Assembly (NCBI RefSeq): GCF_027596085.1
Contig: NC_072451.1
Span: 560,006 to 624,005, forward strand
DNA length: 64,000 bases
Origin: Anoplopoma fimbria
Taxonomy: Eukaryota; Chordata; Actinopteri; Perciformes; Anoplopomatidae
Direction: 5' to 3'
Shown: positions 30,239 to 42,790 of the stretch, piece after piece
Layout: each line of letters starts with the position of its first letter
How positions within the stretch are numbered: position 1 is the stretch's first letter
Translations under genes and position numbers: made by a program
Notes under the pieces: model-generated
What the model was told of the DNA's origin: nothing
The model's database searches: none
The model's input: the letters and a program-made list of their open reading frames with translations, nothing else

Positions 30239-30369
30239 TCCGGCCATGCCTTCAAAATAAAGGCCGCAGCACTGCGCGCACTCAGATCAATGAGATCAAT
30301 AAATGGATTTGATGATTAACGTGACGTCATCAGAGGCTCTAATGATCTTCATATTTTTGTTTATCTTAT

Positions 30370-30930
30370 TTTAATTTCAGTATAATAATAGTAAGAATAA
30401 CAACAATAACATCACAATGATTATTCAAAAATAATATTTACATTAACAATTATAATAATTATTAAATAATAATAATAAGATAAACAAGTATAATAATAAT
30501 AGCATTCTAATAATAACAATAACATCACAATGATTATTCAAAAATAATATTTACATGAACAATTATAATAATTATTAAATAATAATAACATAAACAAGTA
30601 TAATAATAATAGCATTCTAATAATAACAATAACATTACAATGATTATTCAAAAATAATATTTACATGAACAATTATAATAATTATTAAATAATAATAAGA
30701 TAAACAAGTATAATAATAATAGCATTCTAATAATAACAATAACATTACAATGATTATTCAAAAATAATATTTACATGAACAATTATAATAATTATTAAAT
30801 AATAACAAGATAGACAAGTATAATAATAATAATAGCATTCTAATAATAACAATAACATTAATAATGATGTTAATGATACAATATTATTAAAAACAATAAC
30901 ATTAACAATTATAATAATAATAATAATAAA
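30370..30930. repeat. About 110-bp AT-rich tandem repeat, four copies
   Basis: CACAATGATTATTCAAAAAT recurs at about 30414, 30526, 30636 and 30746, spacing 110-112 bp. Units are made of AAT/AAC words and end with ATAGCATTCTAATAATAACA. Confidence 0.88.
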
Positions 30931-31081
30931 ATAACATTATTCATAAACAATCATTTTAATTTGAAGCCTTAAAGTTTTTTACTAAAAACAAACAATAAAA
31001 GTCAATAAAATCTGAAACCCAAGATTAAAAATGTAAACAATAAAAATAATAAGCCAGAACTATAAATAATGAACTTTTAAT

Positions 31082-31279
31082 TTATTGTGACATATTTGGT
31101 TTGACTTCCCTGAGTGTTCTTTTAGCTTCATCATGTGAAGTGTCTTCAAGTAGCAGCAAGTCCTCCACAAGGTCCTCCCACAGCCGGGAAGTCATGTCAT
31201 CCGTCTCCTGTTGAAACAGAGAGTTATAGTTATAGGGAACAGATGCTGAGCGTTTACTGGAACTACCCCCCCCCATCAC
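31082..31279 (-). CDS. Candidate terminal exon of an unrecognised minus-strand gene
   Basis: I do not recognise this. A plausible acceptor (CTGTTTCAACAG) precedes an acidic segment read from about 31207 as ETDDMTSRLWEDLVEDLLLL and ending EVKPNMSQ, stop TAA at 31082-31084. AATAAA (31081-31086 on the minus strand) overlaps the stop, as a compact 3' end might. The composition is non-repetitive and less biased than its surroundings. No upstream partner exon was found. It could equally be a chance frame. Confidence 0.3.
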   Translation of the reverse strand: MMGGGSSSKRSASVPYNYNSLFQQETDDMTSRLWEDLVEDLLLLEDTSHDEAKRTLREVKPNMSQ

Positions 31280-31397
31280 CCATTACATCAGGGTGAAGCA
31301 GAAACCATCCAAACTAGAAACAGACAGCTGATCCTCCACAGACCAGACCACCAGCATCAACGGTGACTACCAACAGGGCTGCTAGAACTCACAGCTG

Positions 31398-31790
31398 GGA
31401 GACAGACAGGTAGACAGACAGGTAAGAAGGTAGACAGGCTGGTAGACTGGTAAGAAGGTAGACAGACAGGTAGACGGACAGACAGGTAAGAAGGTAGACA
31501 GACAGGTAAGAAGGTAGACAGGCTGGTAAGAAGGTAGACAGACTGGTAAGAAGGTAGACAGACTGGTAAGAAGGTAGACAGACTGGTAAGAAGGTAGACA
31601 GACTGGTAAGAAGGTAGACAGACTGGTAAGAAGGTAGACATGCTGGTAAGAAGGTAGACAGACTGGTAAGAAGGTAGACATGCTGGTAAGAAGGTAGACA
31701 GACAGGTAAGAAGGTAGACAGACAGGTAAGAAGGTAGACATGCTGGTAAGAAGGTAGACAGACTGGTAAGAAGGTAGACAGATGGGTAGA
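31398..31790. repeat. 20-bp tandem repeat (GACTGGTAAGAAGGTAGACA)
   Basis: About 19 copies with variants GACAGG and CATGCTGG. Each unit contains GGTAAG, a splice-donor-like word. Open frames on the minus strand are artefacts. Confidence 0.93.
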
Positions 31791-31837
31791 CTCCCAACTA
31801 CCAAGCTCCTTTGGTGGCGTGCACTGCCTCTGTCAGA

Positions 31838-31839
31838 TA

Positions 31840-31923
<84 letters not shown>
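31838..31923. repeat. (TCAA)n microsatellite
   Basis: About 20 perfect CAAT tetranucleotide units. Confidence 0.97.
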
Positions 31924-31924
<1 letters not shown>

Positions 31925-32060
31925 GCTGTATTGAAGAAGACTTGAAACTAGAGATTGAGACCATAAACTCATGTTTACAATGTTGACTGAGGGAATAAAT
32001 CAAGAGAGGAGTCGCCCCCTGGTGGACAGGAGAGAGAATGCAGCTTGAACACATGAAGCA
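31924..32060. repeat. Dispersed repeat family, copy 3 (contains a CTCF-like motif)
   Basis: Same block as at 18770-18970 and 21266-21430, here with an internal deletion between AATCAAGAGAG and GAGTCGCCCC. Confidence 0.8.
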
Positions 32061-32127
32061 TAATGTGGAGGTGACTGACTGTTGGAGGAGGCGTTCACTG
32101 CCTCCTGGTTTTCTTCAGGCTCCTCTG

Positions 32128-32397
32128 AATGACATTACGTTACAGTCATTTAGCAGACGCTTTTCTCCAAAGCGACTTACAGTCAGTAGTATGTTACATA
32201 TCATTCACCCATTCACACACTGATGACAGGCTACCATCAAGGTGCCACCATCAGACTCTAACTAACATTCATCATTCAGGAGCAACTTGGGGTTAAGTGT
32301 CTTGCCCAAGGACACATCGACCGCTGAAGCTGGGTATCGAACCACCAACCCTCTGATTGGAGAACTACCTTGCTCTCCACTACGCCACAGCCTCCCT
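32128..32397 (-). mobile_element. tRNA-derived SINE with LINE-like 3' tail
   Basis: On the minus strand it starts GGCTGTGGCGTAGTGG (A box, 32378-32387) and has the B box GGTTCGATACC (32333-32343). The middle has TCCTTGGGCAAGACACTTAA and the 3' end CGCTTTGGAGAAAAGCGTCTG, then CTAAATGACTGTAACG. This is the standard architecture of the teleost V-SINE-like group. It lies between cyp7b1 and armc1. Confidence 0.9.
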
Positions 32398-32399
32398 AA

Positions 32400-33520
32400 T
32401 GACCTGCAGTAACCTCTCGGTCCTGAACAAAGAGACCTCTGGAGGAGTTGAGGATCAGAGTCGTCTCTCTGCTGCTGAATCTTCTTCTGGTTTTGGGAAA
32501 CCTTTTCTATAAATCATGAACATTTAGCTCCTCCAGATGTATGAAACCGCAACACTTCTTCCGGAACGACCAACATCTTTTCTAAAGAGCAGCTGAGTCA
32601 CGGCAGAGACATCAAACGCCTCGTCGGATCAATAGTCGTATTGATTTCTTCCTGGTTCAACTGAAGTCTTCAGTTTCAGACAAAGTTCTCGTGTTTAAAA
32701 TCTTGAATGTTCAGATTATCTTTAAATATTAATTTAATTAAGTTGTTAATTAGTTTTAAAAAGCCTGAACTCATGATTATAGAATATCACTATCATTAAA
32801 AAATAACTTTATGTATATTTAATGTCTGAGTATGAAGAACATTCAGACCAATACATTTATATCTTCATGTGTTCTGATAATAATCAACTCTCAGTAGACT
32901 TTCATTAAATTATGTTCAGTTTAATCAGCAAAGTCTCATTTGTAACTTTTCTGAGTCTTTGTTGACTTTAAAGATAATCTGACATATTTATTAATGTCTG
33001 TAATACTGGTTTTATTAATTGATTGATTGCATTCATATATTGTTTATGTTGTTGTGATTATTTGTGTATTTTTCGTTATTGTCTGTTTATTGTCACTGTA
33101 CTTCTATTTCCTGGTTACAGACTGAAGACTGAATATACATATTTAAAACATGTCATAAACATACATAAAGTAACAGACTGTAAACATTCATGACAGTTTT
33201 TATTATCTCAACAAACTTTTAGGACTCATAACAGCAGACCGTTGGACAGCAGCACACTGATGATGATGATGATGAAGATGAAGATGGTAGGCTTCAGGGA
33301 TTAAATTAAATAATAATAATATTAATAAAAAGAAAACTTAAAAATGACTCCTCTTAAATAAAACCTGAGTTCAGTTCAGGATGTGATTCATTGATTAAAT
33401 AATATGACTTTCAATAATGTAACAGCTCAAAATGACAAACAGTTACCATAGCGACCCGAATATAAAACGACCCGGATTTACAGTTTATAGCTGAAAGTCT
33501 GGGAGTGGTTTTATGTTCTA
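32400..33520. other. Intergenic, no gene seen
   Basis: AT-rich sequence with a short GAT run near 33260-33285. No exon, RNA gene or element recognised. Confidence 0.5.
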
Positions 33521-33527
33521 AACTTTA

Positions 33528-33890
33528 ATACAGTTACACATGTAACTATAGTTCTATGGATCCTACAGTAACATATGTAACCATAGTTCTATGAATCCTA
33601 CAGTTACACATGTAACTATAGTTCTATGAAACCTACAGTTACATATGTAACTATAGTTCTATGAATCCCACAGCTACATATGTAACTATAGTTCTATGAA
33701 TCCTAGTTACATATGTAACTATAGTTCTATGAATCCTACAGTAACATATGTAACTATCGTTCTATGAATCCTACAGTTACATATGTAACTATCGTTCTAT
33801 GAATCCTACAGTTACATATGTAACTATCGTTCTATGAATCCTACAGTTACATATGTAAATATAGTTCTATGAATCCTACAGTTACAAACA
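33528..33890. repeat. Palindromic tandem repeat, about 35 bp x 10
   Basis: Unit TACAGTTACATATGTAACTA followed by TAGTTCTATGAATCC. Each unit contains the perfect palindrome GTTACATATGTAAC; about ten copies, some with a base change (ATCG for ATAG). Confidence 0.93.
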
Positions 33891-34217
33891 AAGAAAACTG
33901 GACCTTTAAATATGGTTCAATCTCGTTGTTCCTGTTCAAAGAAAATCAGTAGCAACAATCAGAGTCGTCTTATATTCGGGCCAATACTGAATCTAGATTA
34001 CAATGTCATGCAAACATCTGACAACAGGCTACTAGAATGTGATTGGACAGTGTGTGGTGTAGGCGGAGCTATGAGCACACCTGTTACATGAACTCACGGG
34101 AGGACAAACAACAGCATCATATCAGGAGAGTAGAAATCTGTACAGACATTAAAAGGTCATAAAAGGTCATTCTGACCTCATCAGAGGAAACACTGCTGCA
34201 ATAAAAATAAAATTATA

Positions 34218-34260
34218 AGAAGAAACTCATCATGTGAGTTTCACATGATGAGTTTCTTCT
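34218..34260. other. Perfect inverted repeat, 20-bp arms and 3-base loop
   Basis: Arm 34218-34237 is the exact reverse complement of 34241-34260; the loop is GTT (34238-34240). There are no flanking repeats or coding context. The loop is too short for a normal microRNA precursor, so I assign no function. Confidence 0.9.
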
Positions 34261-34269
34261 CCTGTGAAT

Positions 34270-35100
34270 TAAATAACCATCAACCAGTTTCTTTTTTCTT
34301 TAAGAAGGCATCAAAAAAATAAATAATTATCACCAACATGCTTCAAGAAAATGGAAATAAATAGTTTCATAATAAATAGTCCTGAAGGTCAGAGGGCTGT
34401 TCAGACCGTCATCTGTTCAGTTTGGTATAAAGCTGAAAAGCTTGAGAATGTTCCTCGAACATGATCTTTTAATTTCTACCCTATTTAAAAACCTCACAAT
34501 AAACTGTGCAAAACGCTCACAGAACCTCAGCCCTCCACCTTCTGACATCAACAATACAAAAACAAAAACACCACCATGTTGGTTCAGTGTAAAGACATTC
34601 ATACGGGACAACCAGGTCCTGAGAGCTCACGACCTCTGACCGTTGTGTCATCAGTCTGAGAGTAACGCGGAATCACACCTGTGACCTAATTCTCAAATGA
34701 ACTGAAGTCATCACAGCCATAGGATCACATGATCAGCATGAGGACGTAAAACCTCTGCAATCTGCACGAATAATCCACATTTGGTCCCAATTTGGTGAAC
34801 TTTGACCAATATCAAACCGTCGTGACCTTTGAATGAACTGATTGTCGGAGTCCTTTTATCTTATTGACCTTTCAAAAGAGACAGACACTATTTGAACACA
34901 GCCAGAGAGTCTCCAATAGAGGAAGATGTTTCACCGTTCACTTTAATTTAACCTCCTGTCCTCTGATTTAAACATGTGGACTTATTGAGCCGTTAGTGAC
35001 CGAGCTCAGCTTTGAGCTTCCCTCCTCAATGACTTCTTCTTAAACAAATGGCAGCAGGATGTAAAGAGAACAGTGGGGAGTAAAGAGAGAGCAGGTCTGG
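34270..35100. other. Intergenic, no gene seen
   Basis: Single-copy-looking AT-rich sequence downstream of armc1. No exon or element recognised. Short open frames on both strands have no family resemblance. Confidence 0.45.
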
Positions 35101-35107
35101 GAGCTCA

Positions 35108-35356
35108 GGTAAGGGTTAGCAGTTAACTGCATCTAACGGTCAACGAGTTAGTGGTTAACTGCATCTAACGGTCAACGAGTTAGCGGTTAACTGCATCTAA
35201 CGGTCAACGAGTTAGCGGTTAGCTGCAGCTAACGGGTAACTAGTTAGCGGTTAGCTGCATCTAATGGGTAACTAGTTAGCGGTTAGCTGCAGCTAACGGG
35301 TAACGAGTTAGCGGTTAGCTGCAGCTAACAGGTAACGAGTTAGCGGTTAGCTGAAG
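35108..35356. repeat. About 36-bp tandem repeat (GTTAGCGGTTAACTGCATCT)
   Basis: Seven or so copies made of GAGTTAGCGGTTA, GCTGCATCTAACG and GGTAAC words. Confidence 0.88.
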
Positions 35357-36068
35357 CTACAGCATTTCACCTACAGCCCTTCATGTTGTCACCACGTCAC
35401 CTGGAGAGACGTCCACTTGTTGAACCAGGACACTTAAAGCATATGTGAAGTCACTGTTGAATAAAAATCAGCTGCTCCAAAACAGTGGAAAAAGAAGAGG
35501 ACATTAAGGTTTGTTCTACTCGTTTCCACTGACTGAGGCCATAAAACAATGTAATGAAGAACACACCTTTTCTAAACAGAAGTCTTTGAGTGAACGATGA
35601 GAATACTGAATAGTAAAGGCACCGCTGACTCAACTCTGACTGCTCCTTCAACACGTCAAGCTGCAGCTCAGTCTGCTGGTCAAATAAATAATCAAATAAT
35701 AAATAATGATAAAGAGGCTGAAGGAAGGGAGGGACGTCCTGTTCAGTCCTCGTTCATGTCGCTGCAGGACACTTCCTGTCTGTTAAGACAACATGGTTTA
35801 AAACAGATAGACCCGTTTACAGAGAGAACGTGGTCTCACAGAAACCTCAAACTAAAACCACAATCCTATTTTTTTTTTTTAACAGCGGCGTCTTTTCATC
35901 ACACATTAAAGTGCTGCACGGTTCCGTTTCTACACTCACTGTCAGAGGATCTGTCTCAGCTTTTGTCTCCCCAGCTGAGACGGACAGCGCTGAAATTTGG
36001 CAGCTGGTAGATTTTGGTTCTTAGACAAGGCGGGAGGTTTAACGGACGGGGGAGGCGTTCCCGCAGGG

Positions 36069-39000
36069 TCACCAGTAGAAAGAGCGGGAAAGAAAGTTGG
36101 TGGCAGCACCCAGCCAGCTGTTCCCGTCCTGTCCGGATCCCACTCGGCTCACTGCCTTGTCGGGCTCCTGAGATGGACTCTCGTCCTCCGGCAGGTAGTC
36201 CGGCAGGTTCACGTTCTGCTCCATCTCCATCGAACCGTCCTCCGCCAACGGGATCAAAACCTGGAGACAACAACTTTTGTTGAACTTGTGTGATACAGTG
36301 AATGATCTATGCTTAAGGAGTCCCGCAGGGTAGTCTGTTGGGTCTTCTATTTGTTCTTTACTAATGTCTCATTAAGACCAAGAGGTTCTTCACAATGTGT
36401 CTGATAATACTGTCGGTTAACAGAAGCTCTCCTCTTTAGGTCTAAACTCAGACGGACGTCACAGTTAAGTTAATCTTTAACTACCAATGAAAACAGTGGA
36501 ACTTATCTGGGTCGTGAACTTTTAAAATGATTTCCTAGATAAGATATAAATGTTTAGCTGACACATTTTAAAAATAATACTTCACCCCAAAAAGAGCATG
36601 AAGCAGGGTCGCTTTAGGGCTGCGTTGTCCGTGTTTTCATTGTATAAATTATTCTTCTACTTATAACCCTTTTCACTGTTATAAAACTGAACATTAACAA
36701 ACACTTAAAAATGTATTTTTATCTAATTACAACTACAGTATTGTTTGTTAAACACCATGTATTAAGTGCTTATACACTGATTATAATTAGTAATAATGAA
36801 GGGGATTAAGGTTAAGTGTTACCATAGAAACAGAATAAGACTAGAATGCATACTCATTCACATCAACGTCAGAAGGTCAGAGTCTTCATCCACCATGAAT
36901 TTATTTTAAATGTCCATCAACAATAAATAAAATCTGACCTCGTCTCCGTTCTCTGCTTTCACCACCTGCTGAGCCTTCATCACCTGAGTGGAGGCGATTG
37001 CAGACGCCAGAGCCTGAAAAATAATTATTTATGGTTATTCATCAATCAGTCATGAATGATAACTTGGTGTGTAAAACCTGGGAGCGCTCTAATGACAGTA
37101 CAGTTTGAGGTTGTGTAGTTTGTTTCTGGTTTTCCTCTTTTGTCAGAGGGAAATAATGTACCTTGTCTCTACTGTATTTATCTGACGGCTAAAGTTTTTT
37201 ATTTCATAAATCATGATTTATTTAATAAGCTAAATCTGATGCATAAATATAATTTGAGAAACCTTACCATACATGAAGCACTCTAAGCTCTTGAAGCAGC
37301 CAAAAAATTAAAATGCAGCTGAAATGATCATTGACGATGATTACTTTTTAATCTTTGAATTCAGAAATCAAGTAGTGTTTAAAAGAATCTCGAGCTGGTG
37401 ATCAGATGAAAACACTTTTTATTTCCTTTCTGTCCTCGTTTTAAAAACTAAATCATGACTTTTAATCCCGATTTCAGCTGAGGCTCAGTGATAGTTCAAA
37501 GCTTTTTTCAGGAATGTTAACATTCAAATTCATTTTTGCATCTTTATCCATTGGGTTGTGAAGCCAGATAAAGATTGTTAGGATTATACTACCTCTAGAA
37601 CTCTCCTGCCTGACGCACACAAAGGGAGGCAGCTCTGTCTTAACAGCCAGTCCAGCAGCAATCTAACAGCACAATCAAATTAATTTAAAGAACAAAAAAA
37701 GGAACAAAAATCTATTGTTTCCTTTTTTAGGGTGATAACATAATTAAATATAACGACAGACATTCAGTGCTTCATCTGAAACCCTCAATAGAAGCTCTGA
37801 ATGTAAACTTAGATTCAGCTCAATGAAGAGGAGAAGAAGAATCTTCTTTAAAGTCTTGAGCGTCGTCTCACCTCGGCCTTCAGGTCTGATCGGATTCGGA
37901 CGATGCATCTCTTCACGGTCATCTGGAAGGTGAAGCTGATGACTCCTCTGATCTTCAGCAGAGCCTCCTCACACAGACTCCTCCGACTCTGACAGGAGAG
38001 GAAGGATAGACCAGTCAGAGGAGTAAATCTAGTGATGGACTAGATGTTAGAGGTCTGGTTTATCTGCCTTCCTTTGAGTTCTCAGCCTGTTACTGTCAGT
38101 GATGCGTGATGATGAGTGAATGAGGTTTCTGCTCACATAGTCGTCCAGTCCGTCGATGTGGAGGATGACAGTCTTGGCTCTCTTGTTACTGGCGCCCATG
38201 AAGAACTGGGCTTTACGGCGGCTGCTGACGGCCTCCTCCGCCGGCCCGGAGTCGTTGCTGCTGGACGCCTGCAGGAGCTCGTAGATCTCAGACGCCAGCA
38301 GCTTGGTCTCCCCAGGGGTCGTGGACCTGGACGACAGAACCAGAGGAATGAATCCTCATTTATCTCAATGACATGGCTGTGCAGCACCTCCCTCCGTCTT
38401 CACAGCACCTTCTACAGATTCACTTCTCTGTACTGGCCAAAGCTCACTCTGATTAAGGAAGAATTTACAAATGGTTCCAATCTAACAATTATCTCCCATT
38501 GTCATAAAAATCTAATTTGATCATATTTACTTCAAGAAACAGAAGATTTTGTGACTCTAACTCTTGTCTCTCTCTTGGAAATGACCTGATTAAACAGGTC
38601 TCATCCAAACTTTAAGCTGGAGGAGTCATTAAATATATAGATCTGTTGGTTCATCAGAAGTGTTTTTAAACTCTATTACTTATAATCTAACTTTACCTCA
38701 AAAGACTCAGTTATCAGATCAGTGTCTAACATTTCAAACTCCTACTTTCATTAAGAACAGCTGGTGTCAGTCTGCTCTGCTTCCCATTCTCTGGAAAGTA
38801 TTTATGAAGAGTTGATTATCATACGAGACCCACAGACTGGTTCCTCTTCCCAATGAGTTCTACTGAGCTCTGTAAATGATTTATTATATTATATTATATC
38901 ATATTATATTATGTTATATTATATGATGTTATATTATATTATATTATGTTATATTATATTATGTTATATTATATTATGTTATATTATATTATGTTATATT

Positions 39001-39875
39001 ATGTTATGTTATATTATATTATGTTATATTATATTATGTTATATTATGTTACGTTATATTATATTATGTTATATTATTTATTCACGTCACATTACAGTCT
39101 GTTTAATAAATAACTTTAAATAAAGGCTCCTGTCTGATGAACCAAACTATCTGAACTGATCACACCCGACCAGACTGAACACAAGTATGCTTCTGTCAGA
39201 CACATGTGCACACACATGCACACACAGCCATCATACTGTTAGTGCTGCTTCTGCTTGTTTTATGTTGTTTATTTAATGTTTTTTTTTTAGTTTTGCTGAT
39301 TTGTATTTTGAATTAATATTTATTGAGGTCAGATTATTTCTTTTTTATTTGCTGCTTTGTTTTTTTGTACAAACAAATCAATAAATGTAAACAGCCTTTT
39401 GGTCAATAAACCCTGATCATTCACTGGTCAGGTGATCTCTGTTTTGGACTGTCGGTCTAACAAAACACATTTGGGGACCGAACCATCAATCATTTTATAG
39501 AATCCATAACTCACTTCTGCATGACGTTCTGGAGGCTCAGCATCATCCCCAGCCCCCCCTTCAGCTTCTCCTGGTTGGGTCGGCATTCTGCCAGGTACCG
39601 GATGGCCTGGGAAAACAAGAACCAATCACAGTTCAGACTGGTGACAGTTGGAGGATGGATCCACTCAACGAACACATCTGATCTGCTGCTCTGTCAGGGC
39701 TGAGGACACTCACCAGGAGGGCTGAGTAGACCACCTGGGGGTTGGGGTTGTCCAGGAACAGGATGAGTCCGGGCAGGCAGCCCTGGTCCTGGACGATGGC
39801 CCTGCGGTTCATGGGGTCCGCGGCCAGGTCCCTCAGCTGGTTGACCACGGCCAGGGCGTCCGGCTCCGCACTCAT
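36069..39875 (-). CDS. armc1: Armadillo repeat-containing protein 1, complete coding sequence
   Basis: Six coding exons on the minus strand: 39714-39875 (ATG 39875), 39515-39606, 38137-38326, 37872-37988, 36939-37013 and 36069-36260 (stop TGA). All are GT-AG and phases agree; 275 residues, against about 282 in human. Exon 1 reads [18 protein letters not shown], followed by the ARM-like part ([27 protein letters not shown]). Later parts are [36 protein letters not shown], the ferredoxin-like region ([18 protein letters not shown]) and the C-terminus [11 protein letters not shown]...NFLSRSFYW. Family knowledge: ARMC1 is a mitochondria-associated protein linked to mitochondrial distribution and the bridging complex with DNAJC11. 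The ATG just before SAEPDAL is supported by the human start context. The 5' UTR probably begins in the CpG-rich region near 43.5 kb. Confidence 0.95.
36300..36930. other. armc1 intron 5, no other feature
   Basis: AT-rich intron sequence between exons 36069-36260 and 36939-37013; nothing else recognised. The intron at 37014-37871 is likewise plain. Confidence 0.5.
38879..39082. repeat. TTATATTATG-type AT repeat in an armc1 intron
   Basis: About 200 bp of (TTATATTATG/TTATATTATA) units; the frame of Tyr/Ile/Leu/Cys is an artefact. Confidence 0.93.
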
Positions 39876-39879
39876 GGCT

Positions 39880-40650
39880 GACGTTCACTCACCCATACAA
39901 GAAGCAACGGAGGACGGCTGCAACAAACATTTACACCAACATTTAAGTCCAAGTCTGAGGCTCCGACACGTTCAGGGTCAACGGGGGCTCCGATGGATTG
40001 AACACCAAACTTTATTGACCGACATTCATTCATTCATTCTATGAGACTAATACTCTAGACGCTATCAAATGGCTTCACCAGAGCTCGGAGCTTTCTAAAG
40101 TCTAATCTAATCCACACCAAACACAATGAGGATTCTACCGGGTGGTGAATGATGCAACGCAAAATACGTGAAATTAGTTGAATTTTTTGCTGTGTCCTTA
40201 CAGCCTTTCAGCTTTGAGAGTCTTCTGCTTGTTGAATCAGAAATGGAGTAAAACAATATAGTATCTACAGACACTATCTATCTAGTGTCTGTGTGCACCC
40301 AGAGCTCTACGATACCTCATACTAGTACACAGATGACACCATGAGTATTAACACATGTGTATAACCCCTATGGTACTAACAACAACCAAGTCTGTTTAAG
40401 TCTATGTGACCTTATTTAGAGTGTTGATGCAGCTACAATGTTAGCGTAGCCTAGCAACAATCAATCCAGACTCCATTCAGAAAACAAGCATTTTAAAAGT
40501 TATTTGCTTGTCGCTTCGCAGAGAAAACTAACAAAACATGAATTCAGACTTTTTATAAATCTGCATCATGATCTAGTTATTGCTGCATCACAGCAAACTC
40601 TGGGTGTTTTGGGTTTCATACAGCTGTAGTTAACCGGCAGACTGTCTATA
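39880..40650. other. armc1 5' intron, no coding feature seen
   Basis: The presumed first intron of armc1, upstream of the coding start. Nothing recognised except a (ATT)n tract starting at about 40660. Confidence 0.45.
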
Positions 40651-40779
40651 GCAAAACATTTTTTAATTATTATTATTATTATCATTATTATTATGATTAT
40701 TGTTATTATTATCATTATTAACATTACTGTTATTATTATCATTATTATTATTAACATTACTATTATTATTATTATTCTC

Positions 40780-42790
40780 CTCCAATGAATCGCCACCTTA
40801 TCGTGGTGGAGGGGTTTGTGTGCCCCAGTGATCCTGAGAGCTGTGTTGTCGGGGGCAATAGCCCCTGGTAGGGTCTCCCAAGGCAAAGTGGTCTCGGGGG
40901 AGGGGTCAGACTAAGAGCGATTCACAAAACCTCAATGAATCGGACGATACAAGGTTGTGGCACCTCGCCCGGAATAGGGAAACCGGGGCACCCTCCTGGA
41001 GCCAGACCTGGGAGGGGAGCTCGCCGGCGAGCGTCTGGTGGCCGGGCCTTGGCACATGGGGCCTGGCCGGGCCCAGCCCGAAAAAGCTACTCGTGCCGCC
41101 ACCCTGTGGGCCCACCACCCGCAGGGATAGGCATTGGGGTCGGGTGCAATGTGAGCTGGGCGGCAGGCTGGGGCGGAAACCTGGGCGTGCTGACCCCCGG
41201 CATCACAGACTAGCTCTAGGGACGTGGAATGTCACCTCTCTGGCGGGGAAGGAACCGGAGCTGGTGCGGGAGGTGGAGCGCTACCAACTAGATATAGTTG
41301 GGCTCACCTCCACGCATAGCACCGGTTCTGGAACCAAACTCCTGGAGAGTTGCCCAGGGTGAGAGGCTCCGGGCGGGTGTGGGGATACTCACAAGCCCCC
41401 GGCTGAGCGCCGCTGTTCTGGAGTTCTCCCCGGAGAACGAGAGGGTCGCCTCTCTGCGACTGGGAATCGCAGGAGGAAAGTCTCTGACTGTTGTTTGTGC
41501 CTATGCACCAAACGGCAGTTCGGAGTACGCGGCCTTCTTGGAGTCCTTGGGTGGTGTTCTGGAAAGGGTGCCGACTGGGGACTCCATAGTTCTTCTGGGA
41601 GACTTCAACGCTCACGTGGGTAACGACGGACAAACCTGGAGGGGTGTGATTGGGAGGAACGGCCTGCCCGATCTGAACCCGAGTGGTGCTTTGTTGTTGG
41701 ACTTCTGTGCTAGTCATGGACTGTCCATAACAAACACCATGTTTGAGCATAGGGAGGTTCATAAGTGTACTTTGTACCAGAACACCCTAGGCCAAAGGTC
41801 TATGATCGACTTTGTAGTTGTGTCATCAGACCTGCGGCCGTATGTCTTGGACACTCGGGTGAAGAGAGGAGCAGAGCTGTCAACTGATCACCACCTGGTG
41901 GTGAGTTGGATCAGGTGGCGGGGAGGCTGCCGGACAGACCCGGTAAACCCAAACGTGTAGTGAGGGTGAACTGGGAACGTCTGGCTGAGGATCCTGTCCG
42001 CAAGGTCTTCAACTCCCACCTCCGGAACAATTTCTCGTGCATCCCGGGGGAGGCTGGGGACATGGAATCCGAGTGGGCCATGTTCAAATCCTCCATTGTG
42101 GAAGCTGCTGCTAGGAGTTGTGGTCGGAAGGCGATCGGTGCCTGTCGTGGCGGCAATCCAAGAACCCGCTGGTGGACACCAGCGGTGAAGGAGGCCGTCA
42201 AGCTGAAGAAGGAGGCCTTTCGGGCTTGGTTGGCCGAGGGTCTCCTGAATCAGCAGGCAGGTACCGGTTGACCAGAAGGGCTGCAGCTGCGGCGGTTGCT
42301 GAGGCAAAACCCGGGTGTGGGAGGAGTTCGGCGAGGCCATGGAGAAGGACTTTCGAATGGCCTCAAGGAAGTTCTGGCAAACCGTGAGACGACTCAGAAA
42401 GGGGAAACAGGGCTTTTCTCAGGCTGTGCTCAGCAGGGGAGGAGAACTTATATATTGTCGAGTGGTGGAAAGAACACTTAGGGTGAGGAGCTCAGACATC
42501 CGGAGGGAGCTCGGAGTAGAGCCGCTGCTCAGCTGAGGTGGCTCGGGCATCTGATCAGGATGCCTCCTGGACGCCTCCCTTTAGAGGTTTTCCAGGCACG
42601 TCCAACTGGTAAGAGGCCCCGGGGTCGACCCAGAACACGCTGGAGAGATTATATATCTCGTCTGGCCTGGGAACGCCTCGGGGTTCCCCAGGAGGAGCTG
42701 GAAAGTGTTGCTGGGGAGAAGGACGTCTGGAGGACCCTCCTTAGCTTGCTGCCCCCACGGCCCGGCCCCGGATAAGCGGAGGATGGATTA
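40780..42790 (+). mobile_element. Non-LTR retrotransposon, internally deleted, endonuclease end to 3' tail
   Basis: GC-rich element between (ATT)n tracts. The 41210-41925 region encodes an APE-type endonuclease: [59 protein letters not shown] and STDHHLVV, in two frames joined by a frame change near 41360. After about 42440 (GGELIYCRVVE) it jumps to the far C-terminus (RWLGHLIRMPPGRLPLEVFQ, RPRGRPRTRWRDY), so the reverse transcriptase core is deleted. The 3' end GGCCCCGGATAAGCGGAGGA leads into (TTA)n. I leave the clade open (RTE/I/Rex-like). It lies in the armc1 5' intron, opposite to that gene. Confidence 0.9.

Noticed and set aside
32333..32387. tRNA gene
   Set aside because: A and B boxes are present but belong to a SINE with the usual LINE-like tail; no tRNA cloverleaf 3' half.
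34218..34260. MicroRNA precursor
   Set aside because: Stem is perfect but only 20 bp with a 3-base loop, unlike normal precursors.
35597..36024. Plus frames of 64-137 codons upstream of the armc1 end
   Set aside because: No family resemblance and no splice context; partly antisense to the armc1 3' end.
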